From G963667145 sp963676515 [NCBI: Candidatus Cloacimonadota bacterium] (GTDB lineage: Bacteria; Cloacimonadota; Cloacimonadia; G963667145): DNA of 64,000 bases. The notes under the pieces were generated by a model. That model worked only from the letters and a program-made list of their open reading frames with translations, did not search any database and was not told the DNA's origin. Below, piece by piece: positions 8,615-17,436 of the stretch. Position 1 is the stretch's first letter. Each line of letters opens with the position of its first letter. The stretch spans positions 310,001-374,000 of the forward strand of contig OY781061.1 in NCBI GenBank assembly GCA_963676515.1. Direction: 5' to 3'. A program made the position numbers and the translations under genes.

Positions 8615-9481
8615 TTACACTTTAATTTTTACCTTAAATTGAGAAACGACAATTCCTGTCAACATAAAAACGCAACCGATTTGTTCCCTTAGGGTTATAG
8701 TTTCTCCTAAAACAAAATAACCGCCCACAGCGGCAAAAACTACCTCAAAACTCAAAATAATCGCAGCTGCTGTCGGTTCTACTTTTTTTTGTCCCACTAT
8801 CTGTAATGTGTAGGCAACTCCCACAGACAGTACTCCCCCGTAGATAAGCGGCCAAAAGCATTCTCTAAAACCTGCAAATGTTACAGATTCCCAAAACAGA
8901 GCGAAAATAAAACTGAGCAAGCTACAAGAAGCAAATTGAACAAGACTGAGCTCCAGCGAATCTACAGATTTCAAAAATAAATCAATGCTCACCACATGAA
9001 AAGTAAAAAAGATGGCACTTAAGAAAATTAGAAAATCTCCACCATTCACCTTCCCTCCAATATCGGCTACAGCCAAAAGATACAATCCCCCAAAAGCCAA
9101 GATACAACCTATCCACATTGCTTTACTCGCTTTTTTCCCCAAAAAAATCCCCAAAAAAGGCACTAATATTACATATAACCCCGTGATAAATCCCGCTTTT
9201 CCGCTCGTAGTGTACTGGATACCCATCTGTTGCAAACTTGCTCCAGCAAACAATAACAACCCACAAACCAGACCACTGATAAGATTTTTTTTACCGAAAA
9301 GATTAACTTTCTTACCAAAGAAATAATAGAATATCCCCAAAACTAAAAATCCTAAAGCAAAACGCAATCCATTATAATAAAAAGGCTGCAAAAAATCTGC
9401 CCCTATCTTTTGAGCGACAAAAGCGGTACCCCAAATGAAAGCAGTAAGAAACAAGAGACCTTGCGAAAACAAACGATTCAT
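8615..9481 (-). CDS. DMT/EamA-family transporter
   Basis: A 288-aa inner-membrane protein with about ten hydrophobic helices in two EamA repeats. The first repeat starts at FLTAFIWGTAFVAQKIGADF and the second near residue 140. Members export amino acids or other metabolites. I take the ATG at 9481 (MNRLFSQGLL), 4 nt past the rnhC stop; longer versions would overlap rnhC by over 100 nt and carry a non-membrane leader. Substrate unknown. The next gene on the same strand is the PLP amino-acid enzyme. Confidence 0.85.
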   Translation of the reverse strand: MNRLFSQGLLFLTAFIWGTAFVAQKIGADFLQPFYYNGLRFALGFLVLGIFYYFFGKKVNLFGKKNLISGLVCGLLLFAGASLQQMGIQYTTSGKAGFITGLYVILVPFLGIFLGKKASKAMWIGCILAFGGLYLLAVADIGGKVNGGDFLIFLSAIFFTFHVVSIDLFLKSVDSLELSLVQFASCSLLSFIFALFWESVTFAGFRECFWPLIYGGVLSVGVAYTLQIVGQKKVEPTAAAIILSFEVVFAAVGGYFVLGETITLREQIGCVFMLTGIVVSQFKVKIKV

Positions 9482-9485
9482 CTTA

Positions 9486-10421
9486 CTATTTATTCCCTTG
9501 CTGGGAAGTTGTGGACAAGACTTCTTCATAAGTCTTGAAGTGCGTTTTGCAGACGAAAGGAAGTTTCTCTGCGGAAAATTTTGCAATAAACTTGCGGGCA
9601 TCTTTCTTTACCAAGCTGGAAGCCCCTTTGTGCAAAGGGAATCCACACTTTTCCGACAAGAAATCCATTTGCTTGAGAAACTCCGCTCTAGCCAAAATGG
9701 AAGCCGCTGCTACAGCTACATCGTCTTCAGCTTTCTCTCTAAAAATGCAAGGAATCTGGCTGAACTCCCTTGGAGCATAGGTAGTCAAAGTGCTTTGGCT
9801 GGCGAACTTATCGATGACAACGCCCTGAAAGTCTATCTGATTTTTTAGCTCTAAAGTAGCTTTGGTGTGCAGCCAAACCATCAACTGGTTCAACTTTTGC
9901 CCTTTGGCACGAAATTGGCTGTAAACTTTGTTGTAATTTTTGGGAGACAACGCCAGAACTTTGCAATGCGAGGGAAACTCTCGATAAAGAAAAGCGGCAA
10001 TTTTTGCAATATTCTTGTCATCCACTTTCTTACAATCGTCCACGCCTTGTTCCTGCAATCTCTGTAAAATAGCCTTCTCAGCCACAAACCCTGCCACCAC
10101 TAACGGTCCAAAAAAATCACCTTTCCCCGACTCGTCTGTGCCTGCCCACTTTTCCCAATTGTGTCTTTGCTCTGTCACCTCTTGCTTTAGCCCACAAATC
10201 TTTTGCAGTGCCGCTGCTAGAGAGGTACTTTTCTTGCCACCCAAAACCAAAGAAAGACCTTTTTTGGCAGAGTGATAAACATTGAGGTTGTTTTTTTCTT
10301 TTCCCAACTGAAATTGTAAAGCTACCCCGTAAGGGATAGCTTTTTTTTGTATAAATTTAACGCTTGGCAGCTTTCTTACTTTCACCAGCAGCTGCTCTAC
10401 AGCTTGCTCCAAAGGGCTCAT
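9486..10421 (-). CDS. rnhC: Ribonuclease HIII
   Basis: A 311-aa RNase HIII, which removes RNA from RNA-DNA hybrids. The N-terminal 80-90 residues form the TBP-like substrate-binding domain typical of RnhC (YHSAKKGLSLVLGGKKS). The catalytic domain begins with GTDESGKGDFFGP, where D96 and E97 start the acidic D-E-D-D set. VIDKFAS and KAEDDVAVAAASILAR follow. The N-terminal extension separates it from RNase HII. Its ATG overlaps the protease stop (ATGA, 10421-10418). Confidence 0.94.
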   Translation of the reverse strand: MSPLEQAVEQLLVKVRKLPSVKFIQKKAIPYGVALQFQLGKEKNNLNVYHSAKKGLSLVLGGKKSTSLAAALQKICGLKQEVTEQRHNWEKWAGTDESGKGDFFGPLVVAGFVAEKAILQRLQEQGVDDCKKVDDKNIAKIAAFLYREFPSHCKVLALSPKNYNKVYSQFRAKGQKLNQLMVWLHTKATLELKNQIDFQGVVIDKFASQSTLTTYAPREFSQIPCIFREKAEDDVAVAAASILARAEFLKQMDFLSEKCGFPLHKGASSLVKKDARKFIAKFSAEKLPFVCKTHFKTYEEVLSTTSQQGNK

Positions 10422-11995
10422 TTGTCTTGCGGATGACTCTCAAGATATTTTTTAGCGTTTTTGAAAACTTGGGCAGTATTTTCTGCACCTTGCAATATTT
10501 CCAAAGCTACCTTCACATCAGGATCGATACTCAGCAGTTTTTTTTGTGCCACATTAGAAGAAAATTTCCTGCGGAGAATATTCGACTCTAGGTTCACTTT
10601 TATTTTATTGTAAATAGAATCGACAGCACTTTTTTCCATTTCGATTTTTTGCGTGTTCTTTACATACTTCACAAAATCTACCACCGTCCGAGAGTCTGCT
10701 GCAAAATCTTCTTCGATTTCAGCAGAATTTTCTTTGAAGTAGTTCACGGAAAAATCAAAATAGGAGTTATTCAAGATAAAATCTTTTTCCAACTTGCTCA
10801 ATTCCAACCCTTCCACTTCGACATCTGGAGCGATACCTCCGCCTCCGTAAACTTTGCGTCCGCCTACAGTTTTAAATGCTTTGTCTTTATTGCTCTCTTT
10901 GTACTCTTCCATCTTCTTTTCCAAAAACTCCTTGCTGGTAGTGTCACTATAATTTTTAATAATGGAGTCGTTGAAAGAGTTGTGTACGCAACGCCCAGAG
11001 GGAACATAATATTTTGCGATCGTCATCTTGATGCCTTCGGCGTTTGGCAAGGTGTAAGTCTGTTGTACAGAGCCTTTTCCATAAGATTGCGTACCGATGA
11101 TCAGAGCTTTGTCATAATCTTGCAAAACACCTGCAAAAATCTCCGAAGCACTGGCAGAGCCACCATTTATCAAGACAATCACAGGCACATCACCTATCGA
11201 AGCAGGATAGTTGGAATAGTAATTTTTGGTAAAACTGCTGTTTTTACCTTTGGTGGTAAGCAAAAGCTTGCTCTTCTCCACAAACTCATCCAAGATAACA
11301 AGTGCCTCTTGCAGAAGTCCGCCCGGATTGTTCCGCAAATCTATCACATATTTGGTAGCACCTTCTTCGCCCAATTCGCTCAAAGCTTTAATGAAATCGT
11401 CTACCGTGTTTCCCGTAAATTGGCGAAGTTTGACATAGCCAACTTCGTCTGCAATCATCAGCTTATAAGGCACGCTAGAAACATTGATCTCTGCTCTTTT
11501 TAAAGCAAATTTTTTGGTCTGGTCGAACCTTTTGACGGTAACATTTACACTCGTTCCGGGCTTGCCTTTTAGCAACTTTATCAACTTGTTAATATCTAGC
11601 CCTACGACATCCTTACCATCAACAGCTATTATCTTGTCCCCAGACATCATCCCCGCTTTGATCGCAGGAGAATCCTCTATCGGCTCTACCACCGTGACAT
11701 ATTTGCCCATCGTGGAGATCACTATTCCCAATCCACCAAAATGCCCACTTGTCTGCTCAAAAAAACTTTTAAACTCTTTTTCTGTATAAAAAGAAGTATG
11801 CGGATCCAAATCTTCTATCATTCCTTTGATAGCATTGTTTACTAGTTCTTTGGTCGAAATGTCGCCGTCGTAATTTTGCCTGATGAGTTTCAAAACCTGC
11901 ATCAAAGACTGTACATCTCTGAAATTGTCGCCTTCGGATGCCGAAACAGAAAGTGGAACTAGCAGTATCCAAACCAATATAAAAAACTTTCTCAA
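10418..11995 (-). CDS. C-terminal processing peptidase (S41, CtpA/Prc-like)
   Basis: A 525-aa periplasmic serine protease. A signal peptide covers about residues 1-19 (FFILVWILLVPLSVSAS). A PDZ domain follows (FGGLGIVIST, VVEPIEDSPAIKAGM, about residues 85-165). The S41 core holds the catalytic serine in GGSASASEIFAG and the lysine in TQSYGKGSVQQ. The C-terminal 150 residues resemble the helical tail of longer CTPs. Such enzymes trim or clear outer-membrane and peptidoglycan-linked proteins. The downstream rnhC start overlaps its stop. Confidence 0.93.
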   Translation of the reverse strand: MRKFFILVWILLVPLSVSASEGDNFRDVQSLMQVLKLIRQNYDGDISTKELVNNAIKGMIEDLDPHTSFYTEKEFKSFFEQTSGHFGGLGIVISTMGKYVTVVEPIEDSPAIKAGMMSGDKIIAVDGKDVVGLDINKLIKLLKGKPGTSVNVTVKRFDQTKKFALKRAEINVSSVPYKLMIADEVGYVKLRQFTGNTVDDFIKALSELGEEGATKYVIDLRNNPGGLLQEALVILDEFVEKSKLLLTTKGKNSSFTKNYYSNYPASIGDVPVIVLINGGSASASEIFAGVLQDYDKALIIGTQSYGKGSVQQTYTLPNAEGIKMTIAKYYVPSGRCVHNSFNDSIIKNYSDTTSKEFLEKKMEEYKESNKDKAFKTVGGRKVYGGGGIAPDVEVEGLELSKLEKDFILNNSYFDFSVNYFKENSAEIEEDFAADSRTVVDFVKYVKNTQKIEMEKSAVDSIYNKIKVNLESNILRRKFSSNVAQKKLLSIDPDVKVALEILQGAENTAQVFKNAKKYLESHPQDK

Positions 11996-12023
11996 TTTTC
12001 CTCCTCGTTAAAAAATAAGGAAA

Positions 12024-12626
12024 TTATTTATCTTTTAGAGCGGTTAATATCTTTTGATGTATCGCCTCTACAGGCAAATGTCCATCAATCACAACCACTC
12101 TTTCGGGATTGAGCTGTGCCAACTCATCAAACCCTTTTATAAGTTTGCGATGGCTATCCAATCCAGCTTGCTCAAATTTATCTTTTTTCTTCGTACTCAA
12201 TCTTTTTTGGGACTCTTGCAAACTCACTCGCAAATAAAAAGTGATGTCTGGAGTCAATCCACTCGTACTAAATTTATTTATCCAATCAATATCTTCTATC
12301 GCCAAATCTCCAGCCAACCCTTGATACACAAGCGACGAATCGCTGAAGCGGTCACACACCACTTGGTAGCCGTTTTGCAATTTAGGCAAAATATATTTCG
12401 CACAATGCTCGCTCCTGACAGCACTAAATAGCAAAAAAGCACTTTTATCTAACAAATCTATCTGCCTATTATGGAGTAAAATATCCCTGATGCTATCAGC
12501 AAAATAGAAGCCACCTGGCTCTCTGGTCAAAAAACTTTTTTTGTGAGAATTTTGGAAATGCTGATACAAAAGAGAAGCTTGCGTGCTTTTACCACAAGCT
12601 TCTACACCTTCAAAAGTAATAAACAT
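12024..12626 (-). CDS. tmk: Thymidylate kinase
   Basis: A 200-aa dTMP kinase that forms dTDP with ATP. The P-loop is GVEACGKST near residues 7-15, with an unusual Ala-Cys where many orthologues have Gly-Ser. REPGG follows (LTREPGGFYFADSIR), then CDRFSDSSLVYQG, which includes the DR(Y/F) substrate motif. The lid is near KRLSTKKKDKFE. It lies 10 nt after frr and 28 nt before the protease gene, at the end of the tsf-pyrH-frr run. Confidence 0.95.
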   Translation of the reverse strand: MFITFEGVEACGKSTQASLLYQHFQNSHKKSFLTREPGGFYFADSIRDILLHNRQIDLLDKSAFLLFSAVRSEHCAKYILPKLQNGYQVVCDRFSDSSLVYQGLAGDLAIEDIDWINKFSTSGLTPDITFYLRVSLQESQKRLSTKKKDKFEQAGLDSHRKLIKGFDELAQLNPERVVVIDGHLPVEAIHQKILTALKDK

Positions 12627-12636
12627 AAAAGACGAG

Positions 12637-13191
12637 TTAAACCGTCAAAAGATCTTTTTCTTTGTTTTTGACAGCTGCTTCCACTTTCTCCACCCACTCG
12701 TCCGTCAAATTTTGGATATCTTTGAGCAAACTTTTTTGGTCGTCTTCAGAGATATCTCCAGCCTTCTCTAATTTCTTGCCCTGCTCGTTCGCATCTCTTC
12801 TGATGTTCCGCATGGCGATCTTACAACTTTCGCCTCTTTTCTTCACATCTTTGACAATCTCCATCCTCTTCTCTTGAGTAAGTGGAGGAAAAGGCAACCT
12901 AATAACCACTCCGTCATTTTCTGGAGTAACGCCAAGATTAGAAGAAAGAACAGCTTTTTCGATCTCTTTGAGAGTAGATTTGTCCCAAGGTTGCAACACT
13001 ATTAGCCTTGCCTCTGGCACAGAAATCTTACACATCTGCTTTAGGGGCGTCTGCTGTCCGTAGTAATCCACCACCACTTTGTCCAGCACTCCAGCGTTAG
13101 CTTTGCCTGCCACTATCCTACTGTAATCGCCTAGCAAACTATCAAAGGTCTCTTTCATTTTTTTGCTAGCGTTAGCTAAAGTTTCTTTCAT
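12637..13191 (-). CDS. frr: Ribosome recycling factor
   Basis: A 184-aa RRF, which with EF-G splits post-termination ribosomes. Visible family strings are YYGQQTPLKQMCKISVPEAR, PWDKSTLKEIEKAV and NDGVVIRLPFPPLTQEKRME. Length is the normal 185. It follows pyrH by 14 nt, the standard rpsB-tsf-pyrH-frr order. Confidence 0.97.
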   Translation of the reverse strand: MKETLANASKKMKETFDSLLGDYSRIVAGKANAGVLDKVVVDYYGQQTPLKQMCKISVPEARLIVLQPWDKSTLKEIEKAVLSSNLGVTPENDGVVIRLPFPPLTQEKRMEIVKDVKKRGESCKIAMRNIRRDANEQGKKLEKAGDISEDDQKSLLKDIQNLTDEWVEKVEAAVKNKEKDLLTV

Positions 13192-13205
13192 CTTATCCGA
13201 CTCCT

Positions 13206-13904
13206 TTAGTCTGTTACCACCGTGCCTATACTTTGCTCCAAGACAGCCTTCCTTAGATTACCTTTTTGGGTAATATCAAAAACGACTATCTTCTTCTGAT
13301 TCTCTTGTGCCAGAGCGAAAGCAGTAGCGTCCATAATCCGTAGATTTTCTTGTAATGCTTGCCCATAGCTCAAACATTTGTAGAGCTTGGCATCGGCAAA
13401 CTCTCTCGGGTCTTTGTTGTAAACTCCTGCCACATTGGTACCTTTGAGCAACACTTGACATTCAGTCTCTATGGCACGCAAAACGCCAGCTGTGTCTGTG
13501 GTAAAGTAAGGATTGCCCACGCCTCCAGCAAAAAAGCAAATATTGCCTTTCCCCAGAGCCAGCTTTGCCAAAGATGGATTATAAGACTCACAAACATAAG
13601 GCATCTGAATTATGGAGAAAACCCTTGATTTGTAGCCTTTATTCCTAATCACACCGCTGAGCATCAAAGCATTTTGGATGGTGGCTAGCATTCCGATGTT
13701 GTCACCTGTCGGCTGATCTATCCCCACGCTCTTCGAGCCGATACCACGGAAGAGATTGCCTCCCCCAATAACAATAGCGAGTTCTACTCCCGCTTGGTGA
13801 ATTTCGATTATTTCGTCCGTGATTTGATTTAATATACTTTCATCAAATCCCTTGCTGGAAGCTCCAGCTAAAAACTCTCCACTAAGCTTGAGTAAAACTC
13901 GCAT
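13206..13904 (-). CDS. pyrH: UMP kinase
   Basis: A 232-aa bacterial-type UMP kinase of the amino-acid-kinase fold, making UDP. Motifs are LLKLSGEFLAG at the start, VIGGGNLFRG, GDNIGMLATIQNAL, FAGGVGNPYFTTDTA and MDATAFALA. Slightly short at the N-terminus, beginning directly at the first strand. It lies between tsf and frr. Confidence 0.96.
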   Translation of the reverse strand: MRVLLKLSGEFLAGASSKGFDESILNQITDEIIEIHQAGVELAIVIGGGNLFRGIGSKSVGIDQPTGDNIGMLATIQNALMLSGVIRNKGYKSRVFSIIQMPYVCESYNPSLAKLALGKGNICFFAGGVGNPYFTTDTAGVLRAIETECQVLLKGTNVAGVYNKDPREFADAKLYKCLSYGQALQENLRIMDATAFALAQENQKKIVVFDITQKGNLRKAVLEQSIGTVVTD

Positions 13905-13932
13905 AACAAATCCTTTTAAATTTACTTCCTAA

Positions 13933-14526
13933 CTACTCGCCAAGAGCAAATCTAGCAAATCTACTAATCTTGATGTTTTCTCCTAGTTTGGCTATCACCT
14001 CTGTGATAAGATCGACCACTTTTTTGTCGTTGTCTTTCACAAAATCTTGCTCCAACAAACTGTTTTGCTGGATGTATTTCAAGACTTGACCTTCGACGAT
14101 TTTCTCGACAATTTTCTCAGGCTTACCATCGTTGAGAGCTTTTTGAGTGAAAATCTCTCTCTCTTTGGCGATCAAATCTTGGTCTAAATCTTCTTTACTC
14201 ACAGCCAGCGGATCTGATGCAGCGATATGCATACAAATATCTTTGCACAAGTTTGTAAAATCTTCTGTCTTAGCCACGAAATCTGTCTCGCAACTCATCT
14301 CCAAAAGCACTCCCAACTTGTTGTTGGAATGGATATAAGAGTACACAACACCTTCGTTGGTATCTCTCTCCGACTTGCTCTCAGCTTTGGCTATGCCTTT
14401 CTCACGCAAATATTTGATAGCTTTGTCCGCATCTCCCTCGCTTTTAAGCAAAGCTTTTTTGCAGTCCATCATACCCACGCCAGTTCTTTTCCTTAGGTCC
14501 ATTACCTCTTTAGCACTAATTGACAT
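13933..14526 (-). CDS. tsf: Elongation factor Ts
   Basis: A 197-aa EF-Ts, the nucleotide exchange factor for EF-Tu. The N-terminal UBA-like module has LRKRTGVGMMDCKKAL and the core has TDFVAKTEDF. The length is that of the short form (about 200 aa) rather than the 280-aa E. coli form, as the second core subdomain is reduced. It follows rpsB by 25 nt. Confidence 0.96.
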   Translation of the reverse strand: MSISAKEVMDLRKRTGVGMMDCKKALLKSEGDADKAIKYLREKGIAKAESKSERDTNEGVVYSYIHSNNKLGVLLEMSCETDFVAKTEDFTNLCKDICMHIAASDPLAVSKEDLDQDLIAKEREIFTQKALNDGKPEKIVEKIVEGQVLKYIQQNSLLEQDFVKDNDKKVVDLITEVIAKLGENIKISRFARFALGE

Positions 14527-14551
14527 CTTCTAAACTCCTAAATTAAACTAA

Positions 14552-15397
14552 TTAAGCGGAAGCGTTTTCTTCGCTAGCTACGGCTTCTACGGGAACTTCG
14601 CTTTCTTCAGCCTTCTTGTCAGCCTTCACTTCTGGCTTACTAGACTCTGCTACTTCTGCCACTTCAGCTTGTTCATCGTTATTGACTGTCGACTCAACAT
14701 CTTCGCCTTCGTTCAATATTTTAGAACCTTCCACTACAGCGTTAGAGATGGTATCAAAAATAAGACTCACGGCTCTGATAGCGTCGTCATTAGACGGAAT
14801 AGGAAAATCGATAAAATCTGGATTAGAGTTGGTATCCACCAAAGCAACGATAGGAATATTTTTCTTCACAGCCTCTTTGATGGCGATATCGTCGTTGTTG
14901 GTGTCGGAAATTACGACAACTCCCGGCAGACGATCCATCTTGCGAACACCGCCCAAAGACCTTATTTTCTTATTATACTTTTTTTGCATCTTACCGATTT
15001 CAAACTTGGTGTAATTGTTGATAGAACCATCTTCCATCATCGAGTCGAACTTGTCCAGCTCGCGAATACTCTTGCGGATAGTTGCCATATTGGTAAGCAT
15101 ACCACCGAGCCATCTGGAGTTTACAAAAAACGCTCCACATTTCTCAGCAGCCTCTTTTACAGAGTCTTTAGCTTGTTTTTTGGTGCCGACAAATAGTACA
15201 GGCTCGCCTCTTTTGGCTACACCTTTTACAAATTCGTAAGCTTCTTCTATCTTAGTCACGGTTTGACCAAGATCTAAAATATGAATCCCATTTCTTTTGA
15301 TGAAAATGAACTTCTTCATCTTTGGATTCCATTTATGAGTTTGATGACCGAAGTGAACTCCAGCCTCCAAAAGTTGTTTCATAGATACAACTGACAT
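14552..15397 (-). CDS. rpsB: 30S ribosomal protein S2
   Basis: A 281-aa S2 protein: LLEAGVHFGHQTHKWNPKM at the start, FVGTKKQAKDSV, NSRWLGGMLTN and PDFIDFPIPSNDDAIRAV. The last 50 residues are an acidic Ala/Glu-rich extension beyond the usual core. It heads the rpsB-tsf-pyrH-frr-tmk run and has a clear AAGGAG site. The 135 nt separating it from rpsI probably contain its promoter, but no convincing consensus is seen. Confidence 0.97.
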   Translation of the reverse strand: MSVVSMKQLLEAGVHFGHQTHKWNPKMKKFIFIKRNGIHILDLGQTVTKIEEAYEFVKGVAKRGEPVLFVGTKKQAKDSVKEAAEKCGAFFVNSRWLGGMLTNMATIRKSIRELDKFDSMMEDGSINNYTKFEIGKMQKKYNKKIRSLGGVRKMDRLPGVVVISDTNNDDIAIKEAVKKNIPIVALVDTNSNPDFIDFPIPSNDDAIRAVSLIFDTISNAVVEGSKILNEGEDVESTVNNDEQAEVAEVAESSKPEVKADKKAEESEVPVEAVASEENASA

Positions 15398-15532
15398 TTT
15401 TTAATCTCCTTAACTAGCGGTTAATTTTTTGTCTCAGTTCAGGCAACATCTTGCAGACTTTGGTTTTCATCGGAAAATAAAGCACCGCCCAAAACATCTA
15501 AGCCTATATCGAGACAAGTTTTTAGTAACAGA

Positions 15533-15919
15533 CTATCTTTTAGAAAATTGCGGTTTTTTACGAGCTTTGGGATGTCCGACAATCTTTCTTTCCACGATTC
15601 TCGAGTCCCTTGTCAAAAAACCTTCTTTCTTGAGAATTCCTCGCAAAGCCTCGTCGTACTCCAAAAGAGCTTTGGAAACAGCGAGCTTCAAAGCGTCGGC
15701 TTGGGCAGATTTTCCTCCACCTTTCACTTGTGCTTTCACATCGAACTTCTCAGAAAGCTCCACCAATTTCAAAGGTTGCTCTATGATTTGGAGCAAAATA
15801 TCTCTTTCAAAATAATCTTTCATCGATAAGTCGTTGACGATTCTTTTGCCTGTACCCAAAGAGATTCTCACTTTACCGATAGCTGTCTTTCTCTTTCCAA
15901 CGGCGTCAAAATATTGCAT
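15533..15919 (-). CDS. rpsI: 30S ribosomal protein S9
   Basis: A 128-aa S9 protein with the classic ends: AVGKRKTAIGKVRI at the N-terminus and RDSRIVERKIVGHPKARKK then PQFSKR at the C-terminus, whose basic tail reaches the P-site tRNA. It lies 9 nt after rplM, the usual two-gene pair. Confidence 0.97.
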   Translation of the reverse strand: MQYFDAVGKRKTAIGKVRISLGTGKRIVNDLSMKDYFERDILLQIIEQPLKLVELSEKFDVKAQVKGGGKSAQADALKLAVSKALLEYDEALRGILKKEGFLTRDSRIVERKIVGHPKARKKPQFSKR

Positions 15920-15928
15920 AAAATCTCC

Positions 15929-16357
15929 TTAAACCTCTAAATCTTTTGGGGTTTGTGCTATGTGTGGATGCTCTGTGCCAGCGTAAACTTTCAGCTTAGT
16001 GAGCATTTGTCTTCCCAAAGGTCCTTTGGGCAACATCCCTTTTACAGCATGAATAATAATTTGCTCAGGTGTCTCCTCGAGCATCCTCTTGAATGGCTTT
16101 TCTTTAAGACCACTTTGGTAACCACTATAAGTTTTGTAAACTTTGGAATCAGCTTTGTTTCCGGTTAACCTGATCTTTTCGGCATTCACTACCACAACGA
16201 AATCTCCAGTGTCAAGATTCGGCACGAAATAAGTTTTGTGTTTACCTCTGAGTATCGAGGCAACTTTGGTAGACAATCTACCCAAAACTTTATCCGTAGC
16301 GTCCACTTTATGCCAGACTCTTTCGATGTCACTCATCTTTGGTGATACGGTTTTCAT
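15929..16357 (-). CDS. rplM: 50S ribosomal protein L13
   Basis: A 142-aa L13 protein: WHKVDATDKVLGRLSTKVA, LRGKHKTYFVPNLDTGDFV, VYKTYSGYQSGL and AVKGMLPKGPLGRQML. First gene of the L13-S9 pair. The long AT-rich leader upstream (16358-16440) probably carries its promoter. Confidence 0.97.
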   Translation of the reverse strand: MKTVSPKMSDIERVWHKVDATDKVLGRLSTKVASILRGKHKTYFVPNLDTGDFVVVVNAEKIRLTGNKADSKVYKTYSGYQSGLKEKPFKRMLEETPEQIIIHAVKGMLPKGPLGRQMLTKLKVYAGTEHPHIAQTPKDLEV

Positions 16358-16821
16358 CTTTTATTTTCTCCTTCAAAAAAAACTCTTTTGCTACAAATCT
16401 TCTCTAAAATTTGCTATCTTATACTTTCTTTAGGCTACACCACGGGACTACACAGCACAGCCACAGAAAGCAAAAGAAAAATTAGAAGATAAAATGTCAA
16501 ATCATTTTTCGCTTTCAGCTGGACTCCTCTTTTCTTTGACTGCTATCGCAGGATATTACCTTTCTTGTTTTAGTGATAAAAAAGAAAGGTAACGCCAAAG
16601 AAAAAAATCAAAGTCATAAACCTCAATTCTAACTTGCAAAACTACCTTCGCAGTGGCTATAATTCGGGCTTAAAGTCTTTCACCCAAGCCTAAAGAAGAG
16701 ACCTAAGCTCCTCACACAGCCACTAACTCAGTCGTTTAAACAAGTTCACGAATATCGGCTTGAATGACTTGCTAGCCCAACTCAACCCTAACGGCATTCT
16801 TAAAGGATGTGTTTTTTGTGG
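16358..16821. other. Intergenic gap between rplM and the accessory region
   Basis: 464 nt without a convincing gene. The first 80 nt are the rplM leader. A perfect 11-bp inverted repeat (TTACCTTTCTT at 16556-16566 and AAGAAAGGTAA at 16582-16592) is the clearest structure. A 32-codon plus-strand frame from the ATG at 16494 covers it, starts MSNHFSLSAG and has one hydrophobic stretch; it has no good ribosome site and is not called a gene. The rest (16600-16821) holds nothing I recognise. Confidence 0.5.
16556..16592. repeat. Perfect 11-bp inverted repeat (hairpin)
   Basis: TTACCTTTCTT and AAGAAAGGTAA are separated by 15 nt. It could fold in either strand and lacks a clean U-run, so a repeat remnant is as likely as a terminator. 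Confidence 0.6.
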
Positions 16822-17436
16822 CTAATCTACGCCCAACTGGTCTATCTCTTCCATCATCTTGCTGGTGTGGTAGAGGCTGCAAATTATCTTTTGGTAATGC
16901 AGGATTTGCTCAAATCCGAGTGTTCTGCCGACTCTGTCTTTGAGCCACTTTTGTGCGGGCTGATAGCCACCGATGTAAAATTCCCAAGCGACCAAAGGCA
17001 CTAGGTCAAAATATTGACTGTCGTTTATCCAGACTTTGCCCATCTGCTGGTCGTCTGATTCGGCTACCCAGCCGGGATTTTTTTGCGTCATCTTGTGGGT
17101 TATCACATTGTCGCCGTCTATGGGATAGCTGGTGATGTACTGCTCCACCAGCGGACTTTCCAGCAAGTGCAGCCCTCTTAGGTTGCCACCCAACTTCACC
17201 AATTGCCAAAAAGTGTCTTTGTCTTTTGGATAAGGAACTCTGGGGAAATCAATTTTGAGGAACTCTTTGTATTTTTGGCGATAGTGGGGACTGTGCAACA
17301 CGGCGTAGATGTAATCTAGCAAATCTACGGGGGCAAAAGTCCCCTGCTCGCCGCTTGGCTCTGGGACGAACTGCAAGCCGATGGAGTTGGCTATCTCTTT
17401 TACTAGCTCGGGGTTAAGATTGGGGGTGCGTGTCAT
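16822..17436 (-). CDS. Type ISP-like restriction enzyme, detached C-terminal specificity domain
   Basis: A 204-aa protein equivalent to the C-terminal specificity domain of ISP-type restriction-modification enzymes. In intact relatives the segments NLNPELVKEIANSIGL, GTFAPVDLLDYIYAVLHSP and EFLKIDFPRVPYPKDK directly follow the methylase half. Here it is a separate ORF with its own ATG at 17436. Removing the inserted DNA upstream would place this ATG in an ATGA overlap with the end of the 858-aa protein, so the two were probably co-translated subunits before insertion. Whether it is still expressed depends on read-through from the DUF5677 gene, which overlaps it by 23 nt. Confidence 0.8.
   Translation of the reverse strand: MTRTPNLNPELVKEIANSIGLQFVPEPSGEQGTFAPVDLLDYIYAVLHSPHYRQKYKEFLKIDFPRVPYPKDKDTFWQLVKLGGNLRGLHLLESPLVEQYITSYPIDGDNVITHKMTQKNPGWVAESDDQQMGKVWINDSQYFDLVPLVAWEFYIGGYQPAQKWLKDRVGRTLGFEQILHYQKIICSLYHTSKMMEEIDQLGVD

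Noticed and set aside
10649-11503. 284-codon plus-strand frame
   Set aside because: Fully antisense to the CTP protease, whose signal peptide, PDZ and catalytic motifs are clear.
16494-16592. 32-aa small membrane peptide
   Set aside because: One hydrophobic stretch only, no good ribosome site, and the 3' half is a hairpin repeat; kept as a remark but not as a gene.
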